Source of the DNA: G963720515 sp963720515
GTDB taxonomy: Bacteria; Actinomycetota; Thermoleophilia; Gaiellales; Gaiellaceae
Reading direction: 5' to 3'
Length of the DNA: 64,000 bases
NCBI GenBank assembly: GCA_963720515.1
Contig: OY970397.1
Coordinates: 1,116,001 to 1,180,000, forward strand
A program made the translations under genes and the position numbers. Shown here in pieces: positions 50,409 through 57,685 of this stretch. A model generated the notes under the pieces. The model had not been told where the DNA came from. It saw only the letters and a program-made list of their open reading frames with translations, and did no database searches. Position 1 is the stretch's first letter; every line of letters begins with the position of its first letter.

Positions 50409-51347
50409 GTGATCTCCGTCCAGCTCAAGGGCCGCGACTTCCTGCGTGTGAACGACTGGGAGCCGAACGACTTGCTTCAGATCCTCGACCTCGCCGACCG
50501 TCTGAAGGCGCGATCGAAGCAGGGCGTGCACGATCCGCACCTCGAGGGCCGCTCGCTCGGGATGATCTTCTCGAAGCCCTCCACGCGAACGCGCGTGAGC
50601 TTCGAGGTCGGGATCTCCCAGCTCGGCGGCACCGGGCTCTACCTCTCTGCGAACGACCTCCAGCTCGGCCGCGGCGAGACGATCAAGGACACCGCGATCG
50701 TGCTGTCGCGCTACCTGGACGGGATCATGATCCGGACGTTCAAGCAGTCCGACGTGGACGAGCTCGCGGAGTACTCCACGATCCCGGTCATCAACGGGCT
50801 CACGGACGAGTTCCACCCCTGCCAGGCGCTCGCCGACGTCATGACGATCCGGGAGCGCATGGGCGAGCTCGAGGGCGTGAAGGTCGCCTACCTCGGGGAC
50901 GGAAACAACGTGTGCCACTCGCTCATGGTCGCGTGCGCGAAGCTCGGCGCGAACTTCGTCGCCGGCGTCCCGGAGGGCTACGACCCCGACGAGAAGGTGG
51001 TGGGCTGGGCGAAGGCCGCGGCCGAGGCCTCCGGCGCCACGGTCGAGATCGTCCACGACGCAACCGAGGCGGCCCGCGGCGCCGACGTCCTCTACACCGA
51101 CGTCTGGACGAGCATGGGCCAGGACGAGGAGCGCGACAAGCGCCTGCGCGACCTTGCCGGCTTCGGCATCGACGACCGGATGGTCGCGCTCGCCTCGAAC
51201 CGTGCGATCGTCATGCACTGCCTCCCCGCCCACTACGGCGAGGAGGTGACCGAGTCGGTGCTGCACGGCCCGCGCTCGGCGGCGTGGGACCAGGCGGAGA
51301 ACCGCCTGCACGCCCAGAAGGCGCTCATGGCGCTCGTCATCCCGTAG
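50409..51347 (+). CDS. argF: Ornithine carbamoyltransferase
   Basis: 312 residues from a GTG. Carbamoyl phosphate site SKPSTRTRVSFE with STRTR at 58-62, FHPCQALADV near 138, ornithine/SMG-type TDVWTSMGQDEE near 233-244 and HCLPAHYGEEV near 268. Alone it would serve arginine synthesis (argF), but the carbamate kinase partner suggests catabolic use (arcB/OTC). Direction cannot be told from sequence. Confidence 0.95.
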   Translation: MISVQLKGRDFLRVNDWEPNDLLQILDLADRLKARSKQGVHDPHLEGRSLGMIFSKPSTRTRVSFEVGISQLGGTGLYLSANDLQLGRGETIKDTAIVLSRYLDGIMIRTFKQSDVDELAEYSTIPVINGLTDEFHPCQALADVMTIRERMGELEGVKVAYLGDGNNVCHSLMVACAKLGANFVAGVPEGYDPDEKVVGWAKAAAEASGATVEIVHDATEAARGADVLYTDVWTSMGQDEERDKRLRDLAGFGIDDRMVALASNRAIVMHCLPAHYGEEVTESVLHGPRSAAWDQAENRLHAQKALMALVIP

Positions 51348-51353
51348 GGGCCC

Positions 51354-52043
51354 GTGCTTCCGCTCAAGGACAACATCCCGACCGAGCGGCGGCCGGTTGT
51401 CACCTACGCGCTGATCCTGACGAACCTGATCGTGTGGATCGTGTACGAGCACGCGGGAGCTCAGCCCGGGTTCGACAACTCGGTCGCCTCGTCCGGCTAC
51501 TTCCCGTGCGACGTCGAGAACACCTGCCAGGCGCCGGGCCACCCCTGGTTCGTCACCGCGATCACGGCGATGTTCCTCCACGCCGGCTGGGTGCACCTGC
51601 TCGGGAACATGCTCTTCCTCTGGATCTTCGGCAACAACGTGGAGGACCGGCTCGGCCGTGTGCGCTTCCTGCTCCTCTACTTCGCCGGCGGCCTCGCCGC
51701 GACGGCGGTGCAGACGATCGTGACGATCCAGTGGGGCTCGACGAGCGACGCGGAGATCCCGAATGTCGGCGCGAGCGGCGCGATCGCTGCCGTCCTCGGC
51801 GCCTACATCCTGCTCTACCCGCGCGCGACCGTCCTGACCTGGATCGCACCGATCTTCATCATCCCGATCCCGGCGATGCTCTACCTCGGCATCTGGTTCG
51901 GGCTCCAGCTCCTCCTGGGAAGCTCCTCGTTCACGTCGCCCGACGCGGGAGGCGGCGTCGCGTACTTCGCGCACATCGGCGGCTTCGTCTTCGGGCTCGT
52001 CGCGTGCCGCTACGTGCTCCTGCCGCGGAGACCTGCGATATGA
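51354..52043 (+). CDS. Rhomboid family intramembrane serine protease
   Basis: 229 residues from a GTG, six membrane spans. HAGWVHLLGNMLFLWIFG (loop with HxxxN) near 80, the catalytic Ser in NVGASGAIAAVLG near 141-153 and the catalytic His in YFAHIGGFVFG near 205. Its stop overlaps the next start by 4 nt (ATGA). Confidence 0.95.
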   Translation: MLPLKDNIPTERRPVVTYALILTNLIVWIVYEHAGAQPGFDNSVASSGYFPCDVENTCQAPGHPWFVTAITAMFLHAGWVHLLGNMLFLWIFGNNVEDRLGRVRFLLLYFAGGLAATAVQTIVTIQWGSTSDAEIPNVGASGAIAAVLGAYILLYPRATVLTWIAPIFIIPIPAMLYLGIWFGLQLLLGSSSFTSPDAGGGVAYFAHIGGFVFGLVACRYVLLPRRPAI

Positions 52044-52372
52044 GGTTCGACGACGCCGTGGCGCAGGCGCTCGACGCACTGCCGGCCGAGCTCCGTGACG
52101 CGATGTCGAACGTGGCGATCGTCGTCGAGGAGGAGAACGCCGAGGAGCCCGACCTGTACGGCCTCTACACGGGCATCGCGCTCACCGAGCGGACGTCGAG
52201 CTACGGCGGCGTCCTGCCCGACCGGATCGCGATCTACCGCCGCCCGCTCCAGGAGGACTTCGGCCACGACCCCGATCTGCTCGTGGACGAGATCCGAATC
52301 ACGGTCCTGCACGAGATCGCGCACCACTTCGGGATCGACGAGGACCGCCTGGACGAGCTCGGATGGAGCTGA
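52040..52372 (+). CDS. Small metallopeptidase family protein (zincin, DUF1025-like)
   Basis: 110 residues. MRFDDAVAQALDALPAELRD opens the domain, and HEIAHHFGID near 96-105 is the HExxH zinc site. Typical of the short actinobacterial metallopeptidase family of unknown substrate. Translationally coupled to rhomboid. Confidence 0.92.
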   Translation: MRFDDAVAQALDALPAELRDAMSNVAIVVEEENAEEPDLYGLYTGIALTERTSSYGGVLPDRIAIYRRPLQEDFGHDPDLLVDEIRITVLHEIAHHFGIDEDRLDELGWS

Positions 52373-52449
52373 CCCGCTACCGCTGGGGCAGCGAGTCGCT
52401 GGCGTCGCTCCTCGGCGCCCGGCTACTCACGTAGGGCCTCCGCGGGGTC

Positions 52450-52455
52450 GATACT
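52450..52455 (+). promoter_or_regulatory. -10 box for the metallophosphatase gene
   Basis: GATACT ends 6 nt before the ATG at 52462, the leaderless spacing seen elsewhere in the window. Confidence 0.35.
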
Positions 52456-52461
52456 CGGGGC

Positions 52462-53298
52462 ATGCCGACGTTCGCGCTCCTCGCGGCCGTCCTCGCCGGA
52501 GCGGTCGCGCCCACGCATGTCACGGTCGTCGCGGCCGGGGACATCGCGCGCTGCGACGGAACCGGCGACTCCCAGACGGCCGCGGTCATCTCCCGGATCG
52601 GTCCCGACGCCGTCCTCACCCTCGGCGACGACGCCTACCCGACGGGAAGCGCGGCCGACTTCTCCGGCTGCTACGCGCCGACCTGGGGCGCGTTCCGCGC
52701 GATCACCTACCCGGCGCCCGGAAATCACGAGTACGCGACCCCCGGCGCGGCCGGCTACTTCGGCTACTTCTCCGTCCCGCCGTATTACAGCGTGAACCTC
52801 GGCGCCTGGCACATCGTGTCGCTGAACTCGGAGATCGACCACGGCGCGGACTCGGCGCAGCTCCGCTGGCTCCGGCGCGACCTCGCCCGCGACACGCACC
52901 GCTGCGAGCTCCTCTACTGGCACCGGCCGCGCTGGTCCGGCGGCGTGCACGGTTCACAGGCGGACGTGCAGCCGTTCTGGCGCGCGGCCGTCGAGACGCC
53001 GGCGTCGACCTCGTCCTCGCCGGCCACGACCACAACTACCAGCGCTTCAGTGCGCATGGGCGGCCGGGGCCGGCCGAACCGGCTCGGCGTCCGCTCGCTC
53101 GTCGTCGGCACCGGAGGCGCGAGCCACTACGCGCCCGGCGCGATCGCCCATCGCCAGGCCGCGAACGGCACGGACTACGGCGTCCTCAAGCTCGTCCTGC
53201 GCCGGCGCGACTACGACCTCGCGTTCGTGCACGTCGCGGGCGGCACCTTCCGAGACTCGCTCCGCGGCCAGGCCTGTCATCAGGCCCGACCGCGGTAG
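52462..53298 (+). CDS. Secreted metallophosphoesterase with two compensating frame breaks
   Basis: 278 residues as read. A short signal sequence, then AAGDIARCDG, LTLGDDAYPTG and APGNHEYATP give metal motifs I-III; LLYWHRPRW is motif IV. The last motif is missing in this frame: residues about 178-205 read as a Ser/Thr-rich string. In the next frame the same bases read AGVDLVLAGHDHNYQRFSAHG, the expected GHxH motif. So the frame slips by -1 near 52995 and returns between 53055 and 53090. Either two sequence errors or an inactivated gene. Confidence 0.85.
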   Translation: MPTFALLAAVLAGAVAPTHVTVVAAGDIARCDGTGDSQTAAVISRIGPDAVLTLGDDAYPTGSAADFSGCYAPTWGAFRAITYPAPGNHEYATPGAAGYFGYFSVPPYYSVNLGAWHIVSLNSEIDHGADSAQLRWLRRDLARDTHRCELLYWHRPRWSGGVHGSQADVQPFWRAAVETPASTSSSPATTTTTSASVRMGGRGRPNRLGVRSLVVGTGGASHYAPGAIAHRQAANGTDYGVLKLVLRRRDYDLAFVHVAGGTFRDSLRGQACHQARPR

Positions 53299-53306
53299 CG
53301 GCGAAG

Positions 53307-53798
53307 TCAGGCGGTCGCCGAGGCGAGCTCGACGGTGCAGCTCGCGCGGCCGCGCTTCTCGAGGTACTGCTGGTGGTAGTCCTCAGCCTCGTAGAAGGGC
53401 GAGGCCGGAACGATTTCCGTGACGATCGGGTTCTTGAACTGCCCCTCGGCCTCGAGTCGGTCGCGCGACGCGATCGCCGCCGCCTCCTGCTCGGGCGAGT
53501 GGAAGAAGATCGCGGAGCGGTACTGCGATCCGATGTCGCGGCCCTGCCGGTTCCGCGTCGTCGGGTTGTGCTTCGACCAGAAGAGATCGAGCAGCTCGTC
53601 GTACGAGACGCGCTCCGGGTCGAACGTGACCTCGAGCGCCTCGGCATGCCCGGTCGTCCCGGTGCAGACGAGCTCGTACGTCGGGTCGGCGACCGTTCCG
53701 CCGGTGTAGCCGACGCGAGTCCCCGTCACGCCCGGAACCTGCCGGAACGCGGCCTCGACACCCCAGAAGCATCCCGCCGCGAACGTGGCCTTCTCCAT
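53307..53798 (-). CDS. msrA: Peptide methionine-S-sulfoxide reductase MsrA
   Basis: 163 residues from the ATG at 53798 with GGGAGG 6 nt upstream. Catalytic C10 in AAGCFWGVEAAF, GYTGG, GTTGHAEALEV, DLFWSKHNPTT and GSQYRSAIFF are all present. Repairs oxidised methionine. There is no C-terminal resolving-Cys pair, only a Cys in RASCTVEL. Confidence 0.97.
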   Translation of the reverse strand: MEKATFAAGCFWGVEAAFRQVPGVTGTRVGYTGGTVADPTYELVCTGTTGHAEALEVTFDPERVSYDELLDLFWSKHNPTTRNRQGRDIGSQYRSAIFFHSPEQEAAAIASRDRLEAEGQFKNPIVTEIVPASPFYEAEDYHQQYLEKRGRASCTVELASATA

Positions 53799-53868
53799 CT
53801 GACCTCCCTTTCGAATTCCTGGTGGGAGCGTACCCACCTGATCTTCAGTCGCGGAAAGGGCCCGATCG

Positions 53869-54255
53869 TTACGCGCGGATGTGCTCGATCGCGACGATGA
53901 GCTCGCGGTGGCGGCGCTCCTCGTCGGTCACGACCTCTTCGTCGTCGTCGTTCTTGCGCAGCTCCTGGATCGCGGCCATCGGCTTGACCACGAAGAAGAA
54001 GATCGCCGCGACGACGAAGACGAAGATGATCGCGTCGGTCAGGAACGCGCCGTAGCGGAACACCGAGTCGTGGATCGTGAAGGTCAGGTCGCGGAAGTCG
54101 GGCTTGCCGATGATCGCGGCGACGATCGGCATGATCAGGTTGTCCACGAACGAGGCCACCAGCACGGCGAACGCGGTGCCGATCACGAACGCGACCGCGA
54201 TCGTGAGGATGTTGCCCTGGAGCAGGAAGTCGCGGAACTCGCGCAGCAGCTTCAT
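53869..54255 (-). CDS. mscL: Large-conductance mechanosensitive channel MscL
   Basis: 128 residues from the ATG at 54255 with GAGGAGG 6 nt upstream. LREFRDFLLQGNILTIAVAF (TM1 lead-in), FVDNLIMPIVAAIIGKPDF, then a second span and a charged C-terminal helix. Relieves osmotic downshock. It lies 70 nt upstream of msrA. Confidence 0.96.
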   Translation of the reverse strand: MKLLREFRDFLLQGNILTIAVAFVIGTAFAVLVASFVDNLIMPIVAAIIGKPDFRDLTFTIHDSVFRYGAFLTDAIIFVFVVAAIFFFVVKPMAAIQELRKNDDDEEVVTDEERRHRELIVAIEHIRA

Positions 54256-54309
54256 CGTTGGCCTCCTCGCGTCGTTGGTGGCGCGCACCCTACTCCCGGT
54301 CGACGCGAA

Positions 54310-54339
54310 TTGACCCGAGGCGGCCGGACGGTCTAGAGT
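54310..54339 (+). promoter_or_regulatory. Promoter of the Ig-like/prenyl operon
   Basis: TTGACC (54310-54315), 18 nt spacer, TAGAGT (54334-54339). The start would be near 54346. GAAGGGGG then lies 9 nt before the GTG at 54364. It is the only promoter I see before the seven coupled genes that follow. Confidence 0.55.
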
Positions 54340-54363
54340 CGGCGGCGAAGGGGGTATGCCGCA

Positions 54364-54759
54364 GTGGGCGCTAGCGTCGACGTCGATCTGAGCTTCGACA
54401 ACGACCTGGGAGTCGATCTCTCCGGCATCCCGTCGAGCTACTCCCTGAACGTCACGCACATCCCGAAGATCCAGGTCGGCGTCGACAAGCTGACCGTCGG
54501 GCTCGACCCGATCAGGATCGAGCCGCTCGACGTCTCGGTGCGGCTCAAGGAGATCCCGTCCATCCGGACGCACGTGCCGGCGCTCTTCACGCTCGGGCTC
54601 TCCGTGCTCGGCTACGAGCTCCTGTGCGCGAAGCTCTGCGGCGAGGCGCAGGTCATCACCGAGCCGTACCACCCGAACCCGTGCGAGCACTGCGGCCAGG
54701 TCTCGCGCACTCAGACACCGACACCGACGCCCGCTCCCGATCCGGACGTGCCGAAGTGA
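54364..54759 (+). CDS. Unknown protein, first gene of the Ig-like/prenyl operon (131 aa)
   Basis: 131 residues from a GTG. Beta-rich repeats with regularly spaced hydrophobic residues (VDVDLSFDNDLGVDLSGIP, IPKIQVGVDKLTVGLDPI), a short hydrophobic patch (LFTLGLSVLGYELLCAKLC), then a Cys cluster NPCEHCG and a Thr-Pro tail. No signal peptide. No family recognised. Its TGA overlaps the next GTG by 3 nt. Confidence 0.75.
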   Translation: MGASVDVDLSFDNDLGVDLSGIPSSYSLNVTHIPKIQVGVDKLTVGLDPIRIEPLDVSVRLKEIPSIRTHVPALFTLGLSVLGYELLCAKLCGEAQVITEPYHPNPCEHCGQVSRTQTPTPTPAPDPDVPK

Positions 54760-55541
54760 CGCCTCCCGCCCGCCGCGCCGCGAAGCCCAGGGCGAAGCCG
54801 AAGCCCAGGGCGAAGCCGAAGGCCAAGGCCGAGCCCGTCGTCTTCCGCGGACCGCCCGACCGCCTCGCGTCGCTGGTTCCAGCGGCCGGGACGGTCGAGG
54901 CCCCCGCCGCCGAGGCGACGTTGAAGGGCGCCGAGGTCCGCACGCTCGCGGTCCGCTCGAGCGAGCGCGTCGGCAAGGCCGATGCGCTGAAGGCGACGCT
55001 CAAGCTCCCGAAGACGACGCCGCCCGGCACGTACAAGGGCACGGCGACGATCGAGGGCAAGGAGGTGCCGATCGTGGCCGAGGTCGAGGGGCGCGCGCGG
55101 CTCGACGCCCATCCGCGGCGCGTCGCGCTCGAGGCGAAGCCCGGCGGCCGCCAGACCGTGGACATCACGCTCATGAACACCGGCAACGTCCCGTGCGACG
55201 TGGCGGGCACCTCCACGTTCTGCCTCTTCGACGGGCGCGGGATCGAGCACGCCGTCTGGACGGCGCTCGAGAAGGAGCCGCCGAAGGGCAAGGGCCGCAT
55301 GGACGTCTTCCTCGACGACCTCGCGGGCTCGCACGGCGGGCTCGTTGCCGCGAAGGTGGAGAAGGCCGCGAAGATCGCGCCCGGCGAGTCGGGCGACGTC
55401 ACGCTCACGCTGCGCTTCCCCGACCGCCTCCAGGCCGGCGGCTCCTACTCCGGCGCGTGGGAGGTCGGCGGCATCCGGGTCCCGGTGCGGATCACCGTGC
55501 CGGAGGCGACGCAGACGACGCGGAAGGCGGCGGCGCGATGA
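54756..55541 (+). CDS. Cytoplasmic Ig-like domain protein with cationic N-terminus (261 aa)
   Basis: 261 residues. The first 25 are a Lys/Pro/Ala/Arg string (RAKPKPRAKPKAKAE). Two beta-sandwich-like halves follow: about 35-115 (ATLKLPKTTPPGTYKGTATI) and 120-245 (VDITLMNTGNVPCDVAGTS, then SYSGAWEVGGIRVPVRITV), similar to COG1470/NEW3-type domains usually found on secreted proteins. There is no signal peptide here. Coupled to both neighbours by 4 nt overlaps. Confidence 0.75.
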   Translation: MTPPARRAAKPRAKPKPRAKPKAKAEPVVFRGPPDRLASLVPAAGTVEAPAAEATLKGAEVRTLAVRSSERVGKADALKATLKLPKTTPPGTYKGTATIEGKEVPIVAEVEGRARLDAHPRRVALEAKPGGRQTVDITLMNTGNVPCDVAGTSTFCLFDGRGIEHAVWTALEKEPPKGKGRMDVFLDDLAGSHGGLVAAKVEKAAKIAPGESGDVTLTLRFPDRLQAGGSYSGAWEVGGIRVPVRITVPEATQTTRKAAAR

Positions 55542-56128
55542 GCTCCTCGAGCCCGACCACGCTCGCCGACGCGGCCAAGGCGGTCGGCGACCTCCTCGGC
55601 CCGATGGCGAAGACCGGCATGGAGATGCTCGGCGCGGTGAAGCTCCCGAGCCGCGGCTGCGGGTGCGACTGCGAGATCCCACCGCCGTGCTGGATGCCGC
55701 AGCCGCTCGACGACGTCCTCTCGAAGACGTGCGCAGGGTCGAAGGCGGTCATCCGGCTCCACGTCGTGAACTGCGGGATCCAGCCGCGGAAGATCACGGT
55801 CGAGCCGACGAACAAGGCGGTGTCCGTGAGCCCGGCATCCCTCTCGCTCGGCCCGCTCGAGGAGGGCGAGATCGTGCTCTCGTGGGAGGTTCCGGCGGCC
55901 GCGACGAAGGGGCAGACGCAGAAGAGCCTCATCCGGATCCACGGCTGCAAGGAGTGGTACTTCCGCTGGACGGTCGAGGTCGCCGACGGCGAGTGCGCCG
56001 CGGTCGACATCGCGATCGAGGACTGCCCCGACCTGATCCACCACTGGTACGACCACTTCTACTGCCCGCGGCCCTGCCTCGGCGGCACGAGCCTCGGGAG
56101 CGCGCCCGGCGCGGTCTCGCACGGGTGA
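55538..56128 (+). CDS. Cys-rich Ig-like protein (196 aa)
   Basis: 196 residues. A helical start (LADAAKAVGDLLGPMAKTGMEML), then a Cys cluster GCGCDCEIPPPC, then an Ig-like beta domain (VIRLHVVNCGIQPRKITVEP, GEIVLSWEVPAAAT, WYFRWTVEVADG) and a C-terminal Cys/His-rich end (HHWYDHFYCPRPC). The cysteines suggest metal binding or disulfides, yet no export signal is present. No known family. Confidence 0.75.
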   Translation: MSSSSPTTLADAAKAVGDLLGPMAKTGMEMLGAVKLPSRGCGCDCEIPPPCWMPQPLDDVLSKTCAGSKAVIRLHVVNCGIQPRKITVEPTNKAVSVSPASLSLGPLEEGEIVLSWEVPAAATKGQTQKSLIRIHGCKEWYFRWTVEVADGECAAVDIAIEDCPDLIHHWYDHFYCPRPCLGGTSLGSAPGAVSHG

Positions 56129-56132
56129 GCCG

Positions 56133-56744
56133 ATGGCGGAGCGGGCGGACCTCACTCCGGCGCTTCGCGACGCCGCAGAGGCGGCGCTCGCCTACTACTC
56201 GCGCCTCGGGCGCCTGACCGTCGACCTCGTCGAGGCGATCGCGCCCGCGGATCTCCACCTGAGCCGGTCGGCCGATCCGCCGCCCGAGCCCGCGCCCTCC
56301 GCGACGCCGACCGCGCCGGCGCCGCCCGAGTCCGAGAGCACGATCGTCGTCGAGGCCCAGGCGGGCCGGAGCGGCCTCGGCGTCTTCATGGTCGAGAACA
56401 CGACCGACAAGCAGGTCTCCGGGCCCGTGACCGTCTCCGCGTTCAAGGGCCCGGGCGGGCGGACGGCCAAGCCGCAGGTGCGCTTCTCCCCCGACGTCGT
56501 GACGCTCGACCCCGGCGACCAGGTGCTCGTCCAGCTCGCCGCGAAGGTGGACCAGAGCCTCGATCCGGGCGTGCGCTACAGCGCCGACGTGCGCGTGCCG
56601 TCGCTCTCTGGCATGACGATCCCGCTCGTCGTGCGGCGCCGGCCCGGCCGCGCCGCCGCGGCCAAGAAGCCCGCCGCCGCGAAGAAGCCCGCCGCCGCAA
56701 GGAAGCCCGCCGCGAAGAAGCCCGCAGCCCGGAAGCGGCCATGA
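56133..56744 (+). CDS. Ig-like protein with H1-type Lys/Ala/Pro tail (203 aa)
   Basis: 203 residues. Helical N-terminus (1-40), Pro-rich linker, Ig-like beta domain 65-165 (TIVVEAQAGRSGLGVFMVEN, VVTLDPGDQVLVQLAAKVD, YSADVRVPSLSGMTIPLVV), then about 35 residues of KKPAAAKKPAAARKP-type repeats. Third Ig-like protein in a row. It starts 4 nt after the preceding stop; its stop overlaps the next ATG by 4 nt. Confidence 0.75.
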   Translation: MAERADLTPALRDAAEAALAYYSRLGRLTVDLVEAIAPADLHLSRSADPPPEPAPSATPTAPAPPESESTIVVEAQAGRSGLGVFMVENTTDKQVSGPVTVSAFKGPGGRTAKPQVRFSPDVVTLDPGDQVLVQLAAKVDQSLDPGVRYSADVRVPSLSGMTIPLVVRRRPGRAAAAKKPAAAKKPAAARKPAAKKPAARKRP

Positions 56745-57685
56745 CCGCCGCCCCGAGCGCCGCCGAGCGCTCGGCCTGGGAGCTCCCGGAGCTCCTCGGC
56801 CTGACCGGCGACCTCGACCGGCTCCACGCGTTCCTCGCCGAGTGGGTCGAGGAGTGCGACCCGGAGGTGCGCGACATGGTGCGCCGCCAGCTCGGCGCCC
56901 GCGCCAAGTACTTCCGGCCGGTGACCGTCTTCGCCTGCTACCACGCGACGACGGAGAAGCCGCTCTCGACCCGCGTGCTCCGCGCGGCCGCCGCGGTCGA
57001 GCTCATCCACAACGTCTCCTTGATCGTGGACGACATCCTCGACCGGTCGCGCTACCGGCGCGGCGAGCTCTCGCTCCACTGCCGCTACGGCTTCCTCCCC
57101 GCGCTCATGACCGCCGGATACGTCGGCTACGGCGGCTCGGCGCTCGTCGCCTCGGACGCCTACAGCGTCCGCTGCCTCGCCGAGCTCATGCAGCGGCTCG
57201 GCGCGGCGGAGTGCCTCCAGTGGCGGGTGCGCCGCCAGCCGCTCGGCGTCGAGGACTGGCGCGCGGTCGCGAGCGAGGACACGGGGAGCATGTTCGAGAT
57301 CTGCGCGCGGCTCGGCACGGGCGACGACCGGCTGCGCAAGTTCGGCCGGCTCCTCGGAACGCTCTACCACGGCTGCGACGACGTGGCCGACGTCCGCGGC
57401 ACGACCGCGCTCGGCGGCGGGAGCGAGAAGGACATCGTGGACGGGATCCTCACGCTGCCCGCCGCGATCGCCACGCGCGATCCGCAGGCGGCGCTCCTCT
57501 TCCGCAACGCCGGGCCGGCGACGTTCGCGAAGATCGCGCACGAGCTCCGCAGGTCGCTGCCCGAGGCGGAGACCTACCTCGACCGGCTCGCGGACGAGGC
57601 CGAGGCGGAGGCGCGCGAGCACGCCGGCGACCCGGCGCTGCTCGTCGACCTCGTCCGGCACACCCGCGCGCTCTCGGCCGTCTGA
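56741..57685 (+). CDS. Trans-polyprenyl diphosphate synthase family enzyme
   Basis: 314 residues. First Asp-rich motif DDILD at 97-101 (IVDDILDRSRYRRGEL), second DDVAD at 213-217 (GCDDVADVRGTTALGG). KYFRPVTVFACYHA holds the family's GK(R)xRP-like region in altered form (ARAKYFRP). Head-to-tail chain elongation of isoprenyl diphosphate is expected; the length cannot be called. Its stop overlaps the next ATG by one base (TGATG). Confidence 0.9.
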   Translation: MTAAPSAAERSAWELPELLGLTGDLDRLHAFLAEWVEECDPEVRDMVRRQLGARAKYFRPVTVFACYHATTEKPLSTRVLRAAAAVELIHNVSLIVDDILDRSRYRRGELSLHCRYGFLPALMTAGYVGYGGSALVASDAYSVRCLAELMQRLGAAECLQWRVRRQPLGVEDWRAVASEDTGSMFEICARLGTGDDRLRKFGRLLGTLYHGCDDVADVRGTTALGGGSEKDIVDGILTLPAAIATRDPQAALLFRNAGPATFAKIAHELRRSLPEAETYLDRLADEAEAEAREHAGDPALLVDLVRHTRALSAV

